64,000 bases of DNA from the NCBI GenBank assembly GCA_001643675.2, contig LSRY02000003.1, positions 248,001 to 312,000 on the forward strand, written 5' to 3'. The stretch is from Monocercomonoides exilis (taxonomy: Eukaryota; Preaxostyla; Oxymonadida; Polymastigidae). The notes below the pieces were generated by a model. The model was not told where the DNA came from. It worked only from the letters and a program-made list of their open reading frames with translations, and made no database searches. Positions 11,953 to 26,200 of the stretch are shown piece by piece. The stretch's first letter is position 1. Each line of letters opens with the position of its first letter. A program made the translations under genes and the position numbers.

Positions 11953-14900
11953 TTAATAGAAAATGTCAAATGAATCAATCTGAACATTATTTAAAGAATG
12001 GACATTCTTTTCGCTTTGGTTATTTAACTTTCTCGTTCTTTTTTGAATTGCGTGCTCTTTTGCTTCCCGAGAAATGCGAAATTTTTCGTTTTGTATATTG
12101 CTATCTCCACAAATTTCCGAATCAGGCATTGCTTCCATCTCCGTATAGCTTAATAGATGTTTGCTCGCCGTAAGATGATTGATTGCCACGCTTTGAGTCT
12201 GTTTTGCTGATTCAATCGCTCTTCTTTCTTGCTCTTGCGCCCGCAAATTGCGCACAACAATTCCTTTTATCAGCATTTTCTTTGCTTCCTTCCACTTACT
12301 CTGCGGAATTCTGCTCAAATCCAACTCGCCATCTAACAGCATTTCAATCTCTTTTTCATCAATGTACGCCTCTTCCTTATTTGTTTTGCTATCTTCATTC
12401 GCTGAATCATTATCTTCGCTCCTATTTATTTCCCCTTCGGTTTCATCTTCCGCTTCAACCTGTAATGGATTGACAAGTACACCTTCTAAAAAGTCGTCTT
12501 CTCTATTTTTGACTATTTCAGCTTCTCTTCTTTCAAAAGCTTCTGCTTTCTCTCTCAGCATCTCCTCCCTCTTCTCTGCTGCCTTTTCCCACGCTAACTC
12601 CTTCGCCGCTCTTTCTTCCTCCGTCTCCAGAACCACTTCCTTTTTCAGAAGCTCTTCTTTGCTCACCCAAATCGTCTTCCCCAACAGAACAAGCACTGTT
12701 TGAACAGTCAGACACAAAGTGCCCACAAACACGCCAAACCACACACACTCAACAGCTCTTGTGAGCCAGACAAACAAAGGCGTCGCAACTGATTCAATCA
12801 CCGAATCTACTCGCCCTTCCGACAAATACTGCTCTCCCTGCGCAACAAACCGATCTGCAGCGCTCTTCGTTTCAGCCAGCCCTCGTTTCAGCCGGCTTTC
12901 GAAAGGCGGCTGCAGATAAACGCCTTCTGCAAGAAGAGGATTGAGTGTTGAGTTGCTGGCTGTGGCACTCTCCAGAATATCAAGAGCCGAACTTATCTGT
13001 GTTTTCAAAGCTTTCACCAATGGATTAGTTGCATTCTGTTTTTCACGAATTGATGGCGTGCTTATGAAATATGAGTAGAATTCAGAGAGAAAATTCGGAG
13101 AATACGAAATGAGAGTGAATGGTGAGGCATCAAGCTGAGGTGATGAAAGGTGGAACACGTCTGAAGGATGATGTGAGCGAAAGTTGGATGTGAATGAAGT
13201 GGCTGGTGAATGAGTCTTAGGCGTTTGAAATTGTTGCGTCGAAACAGAAGAAGAGCGGTGAAATGAAGAGTGTGAAATGAGCCTTGAATTTGAAGCAGAA
13301 TGTAATTCTTGCTGGTTGCTCGGCCGAACAACCAAATTCGTTCGATTAATTCTGTTCACAAAAGAAGGAAAACAATAAAAAGAAGGCAACGCATCTTTTG
13401 TTGGTCTCAGCATTTCCCAGTGGATATCTGAGGCAGATTCCATTGCATATCTATTGCTCTTTAAGCCTAAATTCTCTTTCAAATTAACTTTATCATTGTT
13501 TGGCAGAGGTGATGAGAATTTATGGAATAAAGATTCAGAAGTATTCAAAAATCCTGTTTCAACAGCTGATGCACTTGTTACATTGGACGTCTTTTTAACA
13601 AATCTTCTGAAAACAGAAGAAGACGGAGAAGCCCTTCTTTGCTCGGCATATGGCTCCTCTCCTGATCTCATTCTTGCTTTGATAAGTGGATCGAACACAG
13701 ACCCGTCGCAATTAGAGGACGAAGAACGAGAAAATACAGATTGCAATGATGAGTCTGTGTAGTGTTGTCTGACATCAACAGGAGAATAGACAATAATCTG
13801 AGTATTCAAATCTTCATTCGTTTTTCTGGTTTCAATGTTATTTTTGATAAATTCATTTTGTTCAAAAGAATTTGCTTTTGTTCCAGAGCCTGATGATTGA
13901 GGCTCCATCCACAGCATCGAAATTGGCTGTGGGTAAATCTGATTCCCTTCGTCTTCTTTCTCATCCTGCAACGATTTGAATGGACGAGCCTTTGAAACGT
14001 CACTAAGACACTGCGCATATTCAGAATAATCTCCCCATTCGCTGCCAATCACCAGGTCGCTCGCAATCTTCTGAGACGTCTGTGTTTCCAATGCCTTTGG
14101 AGCTTCTTCAAACACAAAATACGACAAATCGTGGAAGAACGGGGCACAAGAAGCGAGGACAATCATCGGCACAGCGACAAACACTGCAATAGCTGCATTG
14201 CAGCCAACAAGGCAATTGAGCGACTTCAGAGTCGGATTTCGAATGAAAAACAGAACAATAAGCAGAACGATAAATGCCAAGCAGGCAAGACTTGCAATCC
14301 CTCCAAAAAGATAGCAAATTACACTGAGCCAAACAGAGTTGTTCGAAAAAAAGCTGTTCCATCTCTGAAAAGGAGGAGAATTAATAATTTCATTTGATAT
14401 GATTTGCAAGTTTATTTTGAACAAGTCTGGAGCTTCGCGCAATGAATATGTGAAATATATCATTTTTTGAAATGTGGAAACAAATGGATTGATGGCCTTG
14501 TCAATCGCTTCAACAGAATCGCTCAGGTCAACTGAATTAGAATGAAATGAATTGTCGTCCTTTATTTTATTGTGATGTTGCACATTCTTCACTTTGCTAT
14601 GTTTTCCATTCAAATGCTGTTCTGTCTGTTCGTTTGAAATTTTCTCTTCATTAGATGATTCCCTTATTCTCGTCAGTGCCTGCTCCAGTTGAGTCAGATT
14701 CTGCTCAGCGTTGGCAATACTCGAAATGAAGTCTGAGTGGAAAATTTCAGCCTGCTGCTCAGCGTAGCTCTGAAGGATTGCAGTTCCATTGATGTACTCT
14801 GGAATGACTGACAAATTACTGCGCACAATTACTATGCCTTCGGCCTCTTGAGACATTCTGTTTCTTTTTTTGTGAAGAAAATGAGGGTTTTGAATGGAAT

Positions 14901-17116
14901 TATTCATTGCAGCTGAAATTGCATTTGAAGAACTTTCCAGTGTATTATTGTCTGAAGCGCGAACTTGATAATTCAAAGAATTTCTTTCAGAAGAATTAAA
15001 ATCACTTTGAGACCTCGACAAATTGTCGTTCGAGCTGGATGAGTCAGGCATAAACTCATTTTTCACAGCTCTGCAAGACGCATGATAATCAGCAAAAGCA
15101 AGTGGATGTATTGGAAATGTAGACGATCCAACACTAAAATTTGATTTTTCCCGAATCGAATTTTTTGAAGAATCAGCCGATAAAGAAGTGTCAGTGTCTA
15201 AATTGCGCATGTCCACAAGCTGAGCGCATCGGAGTCTGTGGAGCACACGCAGCAGCTCTTCTCTCATCTTCGCAGAGTTGCTGTCTGCCACTTTTGCGCG
15301 GGTGACGTGGTTGGAGAGCTCGATGCTGACTTGTGTGAAGTTGAAAGGCCACACAAAAGAAGTGAGATTCACAGGAAGCGATTGGTCGTAGCTCAGAATA
15401 TTTCGAGTGGCTGCAAGGAAAAATATAAAAATCACACAAAATTGTTCAAAATAATTGAAATGTGAGCATTAAAAAAAAAGAAGAAGATTGAATTGTCATT
15501 GAAAACAAGAAATTCAATAAGAGATGCATACCACTTATATCAGTCACCAACTTTATCAGGCTTCGTTCAATAGCTCCTCCTCTCTGGTCGAGTCTGCTTT
15601 CCATTGATTCGATTGCCTGCACTGTCTTTTCTCTGAGTTGCTTGTTCACATCGTCTGCTTCTGCCAGGCTGCTCATCTGCATCGCATCGTGGTTCAAATA
15701 TGCATCCACAATCACAGCGATTGTGCGGTTGATCTCAGATGTGAGTGTGTTTGGGTCGGTTGGCGTTACAATCACTTCAGAGGGATTCACAGGATCATAA
15801 GTTATCTGGTAGGGAAAATAAATGAAAAGTTTAGAAATATTTATCAAAAATAATTGAATAAATAATAGTTAGAAAAAATAAAAGGAACGATATATCATTA
15901 GATATAGAAATTTCATAAAAACAAAAATACATATAAAACAAGTTAAAAGTGCAAACATCGATTTTAATTGACTGCAAAATGTGCAGCATTTCTAAGAAAT
16001 TATCAATATATCCGTTTTTTTCGAATTCCTGATCAAATATTTCTCTATTAACTTCTTCAGCTCCTTTTTGCTCCTCCAACAGCATTCTCTCCAACACTTC
16101 ATCAGAAGTCCATCCTTTTTTCCCTCTCCATGAAAGAGAATCCCATTCACTCGGACTCTTTCTCTCTCTTTCCCTCAGCGTCCAGTAAGGATTAGCCTTT
16201 GTAAATGGATTGTCTCTGTTCAGATATTCATCTCGGATTGGATTGAAAACATATGAAGAAGTATGCCAAGTAAGCATTGGCGAGCTCTCGTTAAGGAATG
16301 GTTTTAAATAATCTTCAAAAATTTCACTTGACGATGCAAAAACTGTTATTTTGAAAAGATATCATCCAAGAATAAATAACAAAATCAAAAAATAAATTAT
16401 TCAAACCATCTGAAACAGCACTTAAATCGGAAGGCAAAGACGAAAGAAAATTTACTGTCGTGCTCATTCCATCATTAACCTTATAAATTGTTGATGGAAT
16501 AATTAAAATTCCAACTGTGGCCACAATCAAAAAGAACGATGCAATAATGCTTAGAATAAAAGTGACTGTCATTGTTACGACTTTACAAGGGAAATAGCCT
16601 CTTTCCCAGCAACAGCAACGACAAAATGGCTTTTCTTTCTTTGGGTTGCAACATTTCATCAACGAGCCAAAAAAAGAACCAATAATTATAAAAAGCAGTA
16701 CTCCCCAGATAACATATGTTGGAATCATGGAAATTATAATTGACTGTATTAATAATAAATTTTACAATTTGAAATTAACAAAAATGACGAGAAAATACCT
16801 TTTTATAAACTGATTGCGACTCTTTATTTTCGAAAAGCCCTTGCACCCCTGGAGATGTTTTGTCAGCTTCATAAAACATTCTTAAGAAACTAGGAAAATA
16901 ATGGCTTGCTTCATTTTCTTTTCCACATAAACGTCTCATTGAACGAGCAAATTGTGACGTCACTGAAGAAATAAACCAAGGAGTTTCATTTTCTAAAAGT
17001 ATAAACAACATTTAAAACATTTAAAAAATCTACAATATGAAAAATTTCAGCGAACCTTCAGGAGTATTCGCTTTGGCAATTGTAACCGCAATAAACAACG
17101 CCAAAGCTTTTAACAT
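11953..17116 (-). CDS. Prominin-like five-TM membrane glycoprotein, 6 exons
   Basis: I assembled six exons on the minus strand: 17116-17056, 16992-16799, 16743-16407, 16342-15957, 15805-15532 and 15410-11953. All introns are GT-AG and all phases agree, giving 1,569 aa ending TAA. The order is: signal peptide (MLKALALFIAVTIAKA), short ectodomain, TM1 (~90-112), a Cys-rich loop (KCCNPKKEKPFCRCCC), TM2 (~137-165), a ~600-residue Asn-rich ectodomain, TM3 (~770-805), TM4 (~816-850), a second ~440-residue loop with many N-glycosylation sites, TM5 (~1297-1338) and a charged cytoplasmic tail. A signal peptide plus five TMs with a Cys cluster between TM1 and TM2 and two large loops is the prominin topology. 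The family is recognised by layout rather than strong sequence identity. Prominins mark curved plasma-membrane protrusions. The gene shares a ~100-bp divergent promoter with the DENN gene. Confidence 0.65.
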
Positions 17117-17217
17117 ATTCTAAAATTTGTGATGGAACGAATGATCTTTTTTAACCATATTAACAAAAGAATTTTTTATTTTTTCTTTGTAACTAACCAA
17201 AAGAGCCTTTAGTCCCG
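17117..17217. promoter_or_regulatory. Short divergent intergenic promoter region
   Basis: Only 101 bp separate the start codons of the prominin-like gene (minus) and the DENN gene (plus). Both core promoters and 5' UTRs must lie here, so co-regulation is plausible. I do not recognise a specific element. Confidence 0.5.
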
Positions 17218-20200
17218 ATGTTTAAGGCCTTTTTTTTCTGTGGGATTAAAGATACAGCACCTCCAAAACCTGTTATCTTATTTGAGTGTGCTGTTTTCAA
17301 CATGATTGTTCATTCATAAACTTTCGTTTTCAGATTTCAGGATAATCAGGGAAAATTGCCAGTTAATATTTTAAATTATTGTTTTCCAACTTTACCGGAA
17401 AAAACAACTCATTTGCAGAAGTGTGCATATTTCATAAATCTTTATTTGTAATCATCATCTATCGCTGATAATTATTCAACAAGGGAATTTACAAATTTTA
17501 TAATTCCAAATCTTGGACTAATCGGATATCGGCAGATGTTTTTACCTCAACATAAGCCTGAAACTCGTTTTCCTCTTGCCCTTTGTTTTGTTACTGATCT
17601 GTATGATCCAAAATCTTTTTAAAATTGAAATAATTTCAAACCTATTTTTTATCAAACAGGAGATGGTCAAATATTTTTCAAGTTGCACTTGATCACATTC
17701 AAAAGTTATTTTTAGCAAAGCCAAAACTGTTTTATCCTCCATCAGCAAATTCATCAACACTCCCAGCAAGGATAGCTCCTCAATTTACTCCATTTTTAAC
17801 GCTTTTTGTTTGCATTATTGTTATCTTTGCTATTTTTTTTAACTTTTTTTTAATTGAAAATTGCAAAAAATTGCAATTGAATCTCAGAAAAGTATTCCTG
17901 TTCCTCAGCCCAATCTTCATGTTGATCTTGTCACAAATGGAGTTCAAAAGATAATTCGTCCAAAAGCACGCTTTTTTTATCCAGATTTTGAGCATTGCCT
18001 GTCGATACTTGCAACTCAGCTTTGTTTTGAAGAGATTCTTGCATGCATTTCATGGATGCTCACTCAAAAGTATTAATCATTCATTAGTTGATTATTTTCT
18101 ATATATATTGCTTTTTCGTTATATTTGCTTATTTATTTTCTCTCTCTCTCTCTCTTTTTCTCATTCTCAGATCGCTTGTTATTATTTCTTCTTCAACTTC
18201 TTCCTCTTCTTCTTCTTCTCACTGCCTCATTGCACTTCTCTCACTTCTGTCTCCCTTTCGCTGGCCACACACAATTGCTGCACCAGCCACACGAGAATTC
18301 ATCGTATCAATCAAAAAAGATATCGAAGAAGGCAAAGCACAGATAAAGCCAATGCTTTTGAGTGTGGAAGAAGAGAAGGTTAAAGAAGGAGGAGAAGAGG
18401 AGGAGGAGGAAAGAGGAAAATGGGATTTTCTTGGAGATTCTTGTGTTGTTCGCTTAGATGGACCAAAAAAAGGATGTAAAATTCATCTTGTTAATAATGC
18501 TTCATCTTCATTGTCATCATCTTCTTCTTCCTCCTCTTCCTCTTCCTCTTCTTCTTCTTCTTCTTCAATGAAAGAGCACAATTCAAACGAGATTCCATTC
18601 AGCAGCGATATCTCTTCTCTCATCACATCAAACTCTTTTCCTTCTCATCTCACAGACTTCACCTCAATCTGCACATTCATTTCATCTGCTTTGAAGCTTT
18701 CTTCAGCTGTTCCTCTTCCATTCAAGTCATATCCAAGCACTTTCTCTTCTTCTTCCTCCTCTTCTTCCTCCTCTTCTTCTTCATCTTCTTCCTCTTCATC
18801 TTCTTCTTCCTTTTCCCCCTTCGAACTTCGTGATCGCCTCTATTTTGTGTTTCTCCATCTTCTTTCCTTCTACCCTTCTTTCACTTCTTCAACTGGCTTT
18901 GAATCTTCTCGTTTTCTCAACGCATTTTCAGATGCTTCTTCTTCTTCTTCTTATCCTTCAAAATTGTTTCCTTCGCAAATCACTTTCCCTTTTTTGAAGG
19001 CAATTATTAAGCCTTCTTCTTTTCCTTCTTCTTCTTCTTCTTCAAAGCAATCAGATGGATTGAATGAAAAAGAAGAGAGAGAAGAAGGAAAAGAAGAAGA
19101 AGGAAAAGAAGAAAATGAATTAGAAGGAGAAGGAGAAGGAGAAGAAGAAGTGAATGAATCTTTAACATCTCACAGATATTTCTCTTCTTTGCTTGACACA
19201 CGATCGATGATGAGGGCGAATGGGGTGTTGATGAGCGATCAACTAGAAAGGGACATTGAGAAGGAGAGGAAGAAAGGCGAAGAGAGAAGAAGCGAAGAAT
19301 ATCAGAGGAATAAAGAGAAGAAGAAGAAGGAAGAGGATGGGGAAGAGGGGGAAGGATGGGGAAGAGGAGAAGGAGGAGGAGGAGGAGGAGAGGAAGAAGA
19401 AGAAGAAGTTGATTGGGGAGATTATGAAGATGAATGGAATGATGCAAATGAAGAGGAGGGAAATGAAAAGAAAGAGGAAGAAGAAGGAGAAAAGGGAGAA
19501 GGAGAAAAGGGAGAAGAGAAGAAAGAAGAACAAGGCAATGAAAAAGAAGGCAAAGAAGAAGAAGAAATGGAAAAGATGATAGGAAATGCATCAACAAGTG
19601 TAGAAGAAGCAGGAAAAAAGGAATTTGATGCGAATGACGAGAAAGAGAAAGAGAAAGAGAAAGAGAAAGAGAAAGAAAACGAAAGAGAAGAAATAAAAGA
19701 AGATGAAATGCCAACGACAAATAAAACTGATGAAGCTTCGAATTCTTCAGTGAAATCAGAAGAAGTCGAAATGAAAGAAAAGAACGAAACAGAAAAACAG
19801 AAAGAAGAAGAAGAAGAAGAAGAAGAAAGCTCGTCTTCTGTCAGCAAACAAGAAGAGAAGGATGCAAATTTAACACAAATCGATGAAGATGAAGATTCAC
19901 AGCACAAAATCATACAAAGTGAAGTGGAAGAAGGCAAAGAAAATGAATTGAATGAGAATAAAGTTGTAATTTCATCCTTTTCAGAGAAAGAAGAAGAAAA
20001 AGAAGAAGAAAAAGAAGAAAAAGAAAAAGAAGAAAGAAGAAAAGAAAGTTTTTCAGATGAAAATGATTGGGATGACTTTGAAGCAGCAACAGAAGTTGAT
20101 GATGAGCATAAAGAGACAAAGAAGGAAGAGGAGAAAGAAAGTGGAAAAGAAGAAGAGAAAGAGAAAGAAGAAGAAGAGAAAGAGAAAGAGAAAAAAGAAG

Positions 20201-23200
20201 AGAAAGAGAAAGAGAAAAAAGAAGAGAAAGAGAAAGAAGAGAAAGATGAAAAAGAAGAAATTAAGCAGGAAGATGATGCAGTTCAAAAGAAAGAAGATGA
20301 AAAGGAAGATGAAAAGAAGAAAGAAAAAGAAGAAAAAGAGGAAGAGGAAGAGGGAAAATTAACGTTGGAGACAGAAAAAGCAGAAGAAGATGATCTTCTT
20401 CAAAGAAACGATGCAGATGTTGAACAGGAAATAAAAGAAGAAGAAACTAAAGTTGAAGAAGAAGATAAAGAAGAAGATAAAGAAGCTGAGAAAGAAGAAG
20501 ATCCTAAAGAAGAAGAAAAGAAAGAAGAAAAGAAAGAAGAAAAGGAAGAAGAAAAGGAAGCAACAAAATTTGAGTTTGATGAATGGGATGAGTTTGAAGA
20601 TGCAGTTAATGTTGCATCGGATGGGAATGCTATTTCAGAAGTGTCAAATGAAAATGCTAATGTTAATGGTATGAAAGAGGGAAAAGAAGAGAAAGAAGAA
20701 AAAGAAGAGAAAGAAGAGAAAGAAGAAGTGGAAAAAGAAAAAGAAGAGAAAGAAGAGAAAGAGGAAGATAAAGAAAAAGAAGAAAACACACAAAATTTCC
20801 AACTCACTGAAGAAGAAAGAACACAAAAAGAAGCAAAAATGAAAGAAGAAGCAATTTCTGAAGAGAACAATCAATTTGGCAGTGGAGGCGATTGGGATGA
20901 TTTTGAAGCAGCAGAAATGGAAGAATTGAATGTGAAGACAAATGTAAAGGAAAATGATGATGAAGAAGAAGATTATGATGAAAATGATAGGGGAAAAGAA
21001 GAGAGAAAAGATGAAAAGGAAGAGGTTAAAGAAGAGGTGAAAGAAGAAGAAAAAGAAGATGAGCAGAAAGAAGAAGAAGAAGAAAACAATGAGCAAGATG
21101 TTGATGAACAAGAAAATGGGAAAATTGACATTGCAAATAAGGAAGAAGCTGATGTTAAAAGAGAAGAAGATGAAGAGGAGAAAGAGAAAGAGAAAGAGAA
21201 AGAGAAAGAGAAAGAGGCAAAGATAGAGACAGAAATTGGAGATGAAGATGACTGGGATAATTTTGAGTCAGCAGAAATTAATATTACTCAACAAACAGAT
21301 GAAACTGAAGCTAAATTGAAAGAAGAAGAGAAAGAAGAAGAAGAAAAGGGGAAAGAAGAGAAAGAAGAAGACACAACAAAACAAGAGAATCAACTTGATC
21401 AAAATGAAATAAAAGAAGATGAAAAACAAGATGAAAAAGGAGAAATCGAAGGAGCTTTCAAGCAGAATGAAGGAGCAGATGAAGATTGGGATGATTTTGA
21501 GGCAGCAGAAATAGGAAATGTTGCTGTTGATGGCAAAAGAGAAGAGAAGAAGGAGAAAGAGGAGGAAGAAAAGGATGAAGAAAAAGAGAAAGAAGAGAAA
21601 GAAGAAAAAGAAGAGAAAGAAAAGCAAGAAAAACCAGAAGATGAAGAAAAAACAACCAAAAAGAATGAATCTTCATTGAATGAAGAAGATGAAGTTGAGT
21701 GGGATGATTTTGATATGGCGGAATTTGACAGCCAAACAGAAAAGAAAACAGAAAGCGAAAGAATAAAAGAAGAAGAAGAAGAAGAAATTGATCATGATAA
21801 AGAAGAGGGGAAGAAAGAAGAAGAAATAAATGAAGGAGATAAAATGGAAGAGAAAGGATTGGGTGTTGAAGAAGAAGAAGAAGAAAGGGGAAAAGGAAGG
21901 AAAGAAGAAGAAGAAGCAATTGCCACAATATCATCATCATCATCATCTCCATCATCATCATTAGCAAAAGAAGAGAATAAAAACAGCTTAGCTAATATTA
22001 CAAATGATTTTGATGATGACTGGGATGACTTTGAAGCAGCAGAAATTGATAACATTGAGAAAGATGTGAAAAGTGAAGAAGAAGAAGAAGACAATGAGAA
22101 AGAAAAAGAAGAGAAAAAAGAAGGAAAAGAAGAAGATAATGAAAAGGAAGGAGAAGAGGAAGCGGATGATGAAGAAGAAGCAATGAAGGAACTGGAAATG
22201 ATCGAAGAAAAACCAGAAGAAGAAGAAGAAGAAGAAGAAAAAGAAGGCAAAGAAGTTTCAGGAGAAAGCGAAGAAAAGCAAGAGAAAGCCGAGCTAACTG
22301 ATAAAAACAATAATAATAATAATAAAACTGATGATAATGTTGCTATTAATGGTGAAGATGAAGATGAAGATGATTGGGGTGATTTTGATGGAGCAGGAAC
22401 AGAAGCAGCAAATGCAATCGCTCCACCTGTTGCCTTTTTCTCTTCTGCTCCTTCGTTTTCTGTGGAAACAGAGAAGAAGAAGTCAGATTTAACAGCCTCA
22501 ATGAATTCTTCTTCTTCTTCTTCTTCTTCTTCTTCTTCTTCTTCTTCTTCAAATACTTCTGAGGTGTATGAAGAAAATGCAAGAAAAATGGATAACGTGC
22601 CTTCTTTCTTTGCTTCTTCTTCTTCTTCTTCTTCTTCTTCTGTTAAAGTTGATGATAAAATTGATTCTCATCTGAATGAAAAATCGAATAATGAATTGGA
22701 TATGGAAGAATCAAATGAAAAAGAGAAAGAGAAAGAAGAGAAAAAAGAGAAAGAAGATGAGGAGAAAGAGAAAGAAAAACAAAGAGAAGAAGAATCAGAA
22801 CATTCTGAAGAAAAGAAAGAAGAGATTGAAGAAGAAGAAGAAAAGAAAGAAGAGAAAGAGAAAGAGAAAGGAAAAGAAGAAGAAGAAGAAGTTACAAAAA
22901 GAAAGGAAGAAAAGGAAGAAGAGAAGAAAACAAACAAAAGAGAAAAAGTTTCATTGAAAGATCTTCTTTTCTCTTATCCGCCTTATTCTGCAAAGGAGAA
23001 AGAAGAGAAAGAAGAGAAAGAAGAGAAAGAGAAAGAGAAAGGAAAAGAAAAAGATAACAAAGAAGAAGAAAGCGAAGAAGAACTGCCAATGTTTGAAGGG
23101 CTGAAGAAAGAAGAAATTAAAGAAGAAAAAGTTGTCATTGAAAAATGCAACTATTGCACAGAATATGCACCTTCACCTGATTGTTATGATTTTGACAAGG

Positions 23201-26200
23201 AAGAAGGAGGAGAAAGAGGAGAAGGAGAAAGAGAAAGAGAAGAAAGAGAAGAAGAAGAAGAAGACACAATGAAAAATGTAGAACAAATTTCTTCTTCTTC
23301 TGATTCTGCTTTTTCTTCTTCTTCTTCTTCTTCTTCTTCTTCTTCTTCTTCTTCTCTTCATCCTTCTCTTTCTCTTTATTCTTCTGCCTCATCCACTTTG
23401 AATCTCTTAGAAAAATCTGTTCCAAAACTGCTGTGTGAATTGAGTGTGTTGGAAGCATTCATTGAAGCACGTAAAGAAGAAGAAATTGAAAAGGAGAAGA
23501 AGGAAGAGAAAGAGAAGGAGAAGGAAAAAGATAAAGAGAAAGAGAAAGAAAATGATAAAGAGGATAAAGAAACAAAAGAAGTAAAAGAAGATGGAAATAA
23601 AACAGAAAATGCAGTGGAAGATAAAGAACTTTTTTCTCCTTCTTCTCTTTCTTTCCTCTCCATTTTATCCCACAAAAATTCTTCTTCTCTTTCTTCTTCT
23701 CTTTCTTCTTCTCTTTCTTCTTCTTCTCTTTCTTCTTCTTCTCTTCTTCATCTTCCACCCATCCGCCTTCCTTTGTCTCAATCCAGTCAATTTCTGGGGG
23801 ACAAATCAATCAGAAGATTAGAGGGAGATGATGAGAGAGGAAGAGAAAGCTGTTCATTGAATTATCTTCTGAAGGATGTTGGCTGTGAACAACTGTGCAG
23901 CATTGGAAGGATGGTTGAAGAGAAGAGGAAGAGGAAGGAGAAGAAGGAGATAGAGAAAGAGAGAGAGAAGGAGAAGGAGAAGAAGGAAGAAGGAAATGTT
24001 GAAGAAGGAAAAGAAAGGAAAGGAAGAGAAGAAGAAAACAAAGTTCACACAATTTTATTCGAAAGCGAAAAACTGAATAAACTTAAAGCAAAACAAGAAG
24101 AAAAAGGAAAAGAAGGCGAAATTTCGAACATTAACAACAAATCGAAAGATATTTCGAGTTTAGAGAAACCTTCTCCATTGAAACAAGAAGAGAAAGAGGA
24201 AGAGAAAGAGAAAGAGAAAGAGAAAAAAGACGATAAAAGCACTTCTTCTGCAAAGGAGAAGAAGCCTTCATCATTCTTCTCTTTCTTCTCTTCCAATTCT
24301 TCTTCTTCTGCTTCTTCTTCTGCTTCTTCTTCCTCATCCAAGCCATCTATTAACACTTCCACTCCATCACCTTCATCTTCTCCTCCTCTTTCTGAGTCAA
24401 ACGGGTTTGTTCCATCATTTTTCTCCTCTTCTCCTTCTTCTTCCTCTACCTCTTCTTCCTCTTCCTCTTCTTCTCAAACCATTTCACATTCCAAACAGCC
24501 TTCTATCAACTTCTTTGGAGGTTCCATTGATTCATCATTTTCTTCTTCTTCCTCCTCTTCTTCCTCCTCCTCCTCTTCTTCTTCTTCTTCTTCACCAACT
24601 CCAACACCTTCTGCTTCTCCTTCATTCTTTGGGGGTGCAAATGACGTGAAGGAAGAAGAAGAAAAGAAAGAGAAGGAAGAAAAAGAAGAGAGAAAAGAGA
24701 GAAAGGAGGAGAAGGAGAAGGAGAAGAAAAGCAGAAAGGAAGAAAAGAAAGAAGAAAAGAAAGAGAAGAAGAAAGAAAAGGAGAGAGAAAAGGAGAAAGA
24801 GAAAGAGAAAGAGAAAGATGAAAAAGAAAAGAAGAGCGAAAAAGAACAAAATAACAGAGCAACACATTCAAAGAAACCCTCTTCGTTCTTTTTGCCGGCA
24901 ATTTCTGCTCCTTCTTTCTTCACTTCATCAACAGCTGATGAAAAGATAAGCGAAAAGAAGGAGGAGAAGAACGAAGAGAAAGAGGAGAAAGAGAAAGAAA
25001 ACGAAGAAAAAGAGGAGAAAGAGAAGAAAGAAGACGAAAAAGAAGAGAAGAAAACTTCCACAAAAGAAAAAGAAAAACCTATTTCTGAACCTTCTGCTTC
25101 TGTTCCTTCTTTCTTTTCTTCATTTCCTTCTTCTTCTTCTTCCTCTTCCTCCTCCTCTTCTTCTTCTTCTTCAAATGTTACAATTTCTCCTTCTTCTTCT
25201 CCATCTCCTTCTGCCGCTCCTTCCTTCTTTTCTATGTCCAACAATACTATTTCTGATGCTTCAACATCTCAAATTGATTCTTCTCCCTCTGCTTCTTCTT
25301 CTTCTTCCTCTTCATCCTCTTCCTCTTTCTTTTCTTCTTCCTCCTCTTCTTCTTCTTCAGAAACACATTCAAAAGAAGAAGACGAAGAATTTGATGATTT
25401 CGATGATTTTCAGTCTGCTCCAACTGAAACATCGTCTGAAAGTGCTTCTTCTTCTTCTTCTTCTGCCTCAAACATTGTTGTCCCTTCCTTTTTCTCTTCT
25501 TCTCAACCTTCTCCTTCTTCCTCTTCTTCCTCCTCTTCTTCTTACTCTTCAATTTCATCTTCTTCCTCTTCCTCTTCTTCTCTCTCAACCTCCAAATCTT
25601 CTGATCTTTCTCCTTTCAACCAACAATCAGACAGTTCATCTCAATCAAACACATTCATCTTTCCTGATTCTTTGCTTGCTTCATCATCTTCATCATCATC
25701 TTCTTCTTCTTCTTCTTTTGACATTTCTTCATTGATTGATCCTTCTCTCTCGTTTCTCTTACAGCCTTCTTCTTCTTCCTCTTCTTTATCTTCCTCTCCT
25801 TCTTCTTCCTCCTCTTCATTGAATAAATCTTCAATTCTTCCTCGTCCAACACCAAAACCTCAACAAAGATCAGAAATGGATGACTTTCTTGATGAACTGT
25901 TTTCATCATCTTCTTCTTCCTCTTCCTCCTCCTCTTCTTCTTCTTCTTCTTCGAATTCTTCTTCTTCTTCTTCTGTCACATTGTTTTCATCTTCTTTGTC
26001 TTCTCATAATTTGTCTGCATCAAAAGACGAAGAAAATACAACCAATGATAAAGTTATTGATTCATCTGAATCAATTGAAGAAGGGGATGAAAAAGAAGAG
26101 AAAGAGAAAGAGAAAGAGAAAGAGAAAGAGAAAGAGAAAGAGAAAGAGAAAGAGAAAGAGAAAGAGAAAGAGAAAGAGAAAGAGAAAGAGAAAGAGAATG

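Noticed and set aside
11953-11955. Idea that the host also uses TAA/TAG as Gln
   Set aside because: DENN, TPM, RRM, GT25-like, prominin-like and 577-aa genes all end at TAA or TAG where homology or domain structure ends, and read-through sequence looks non-coding.
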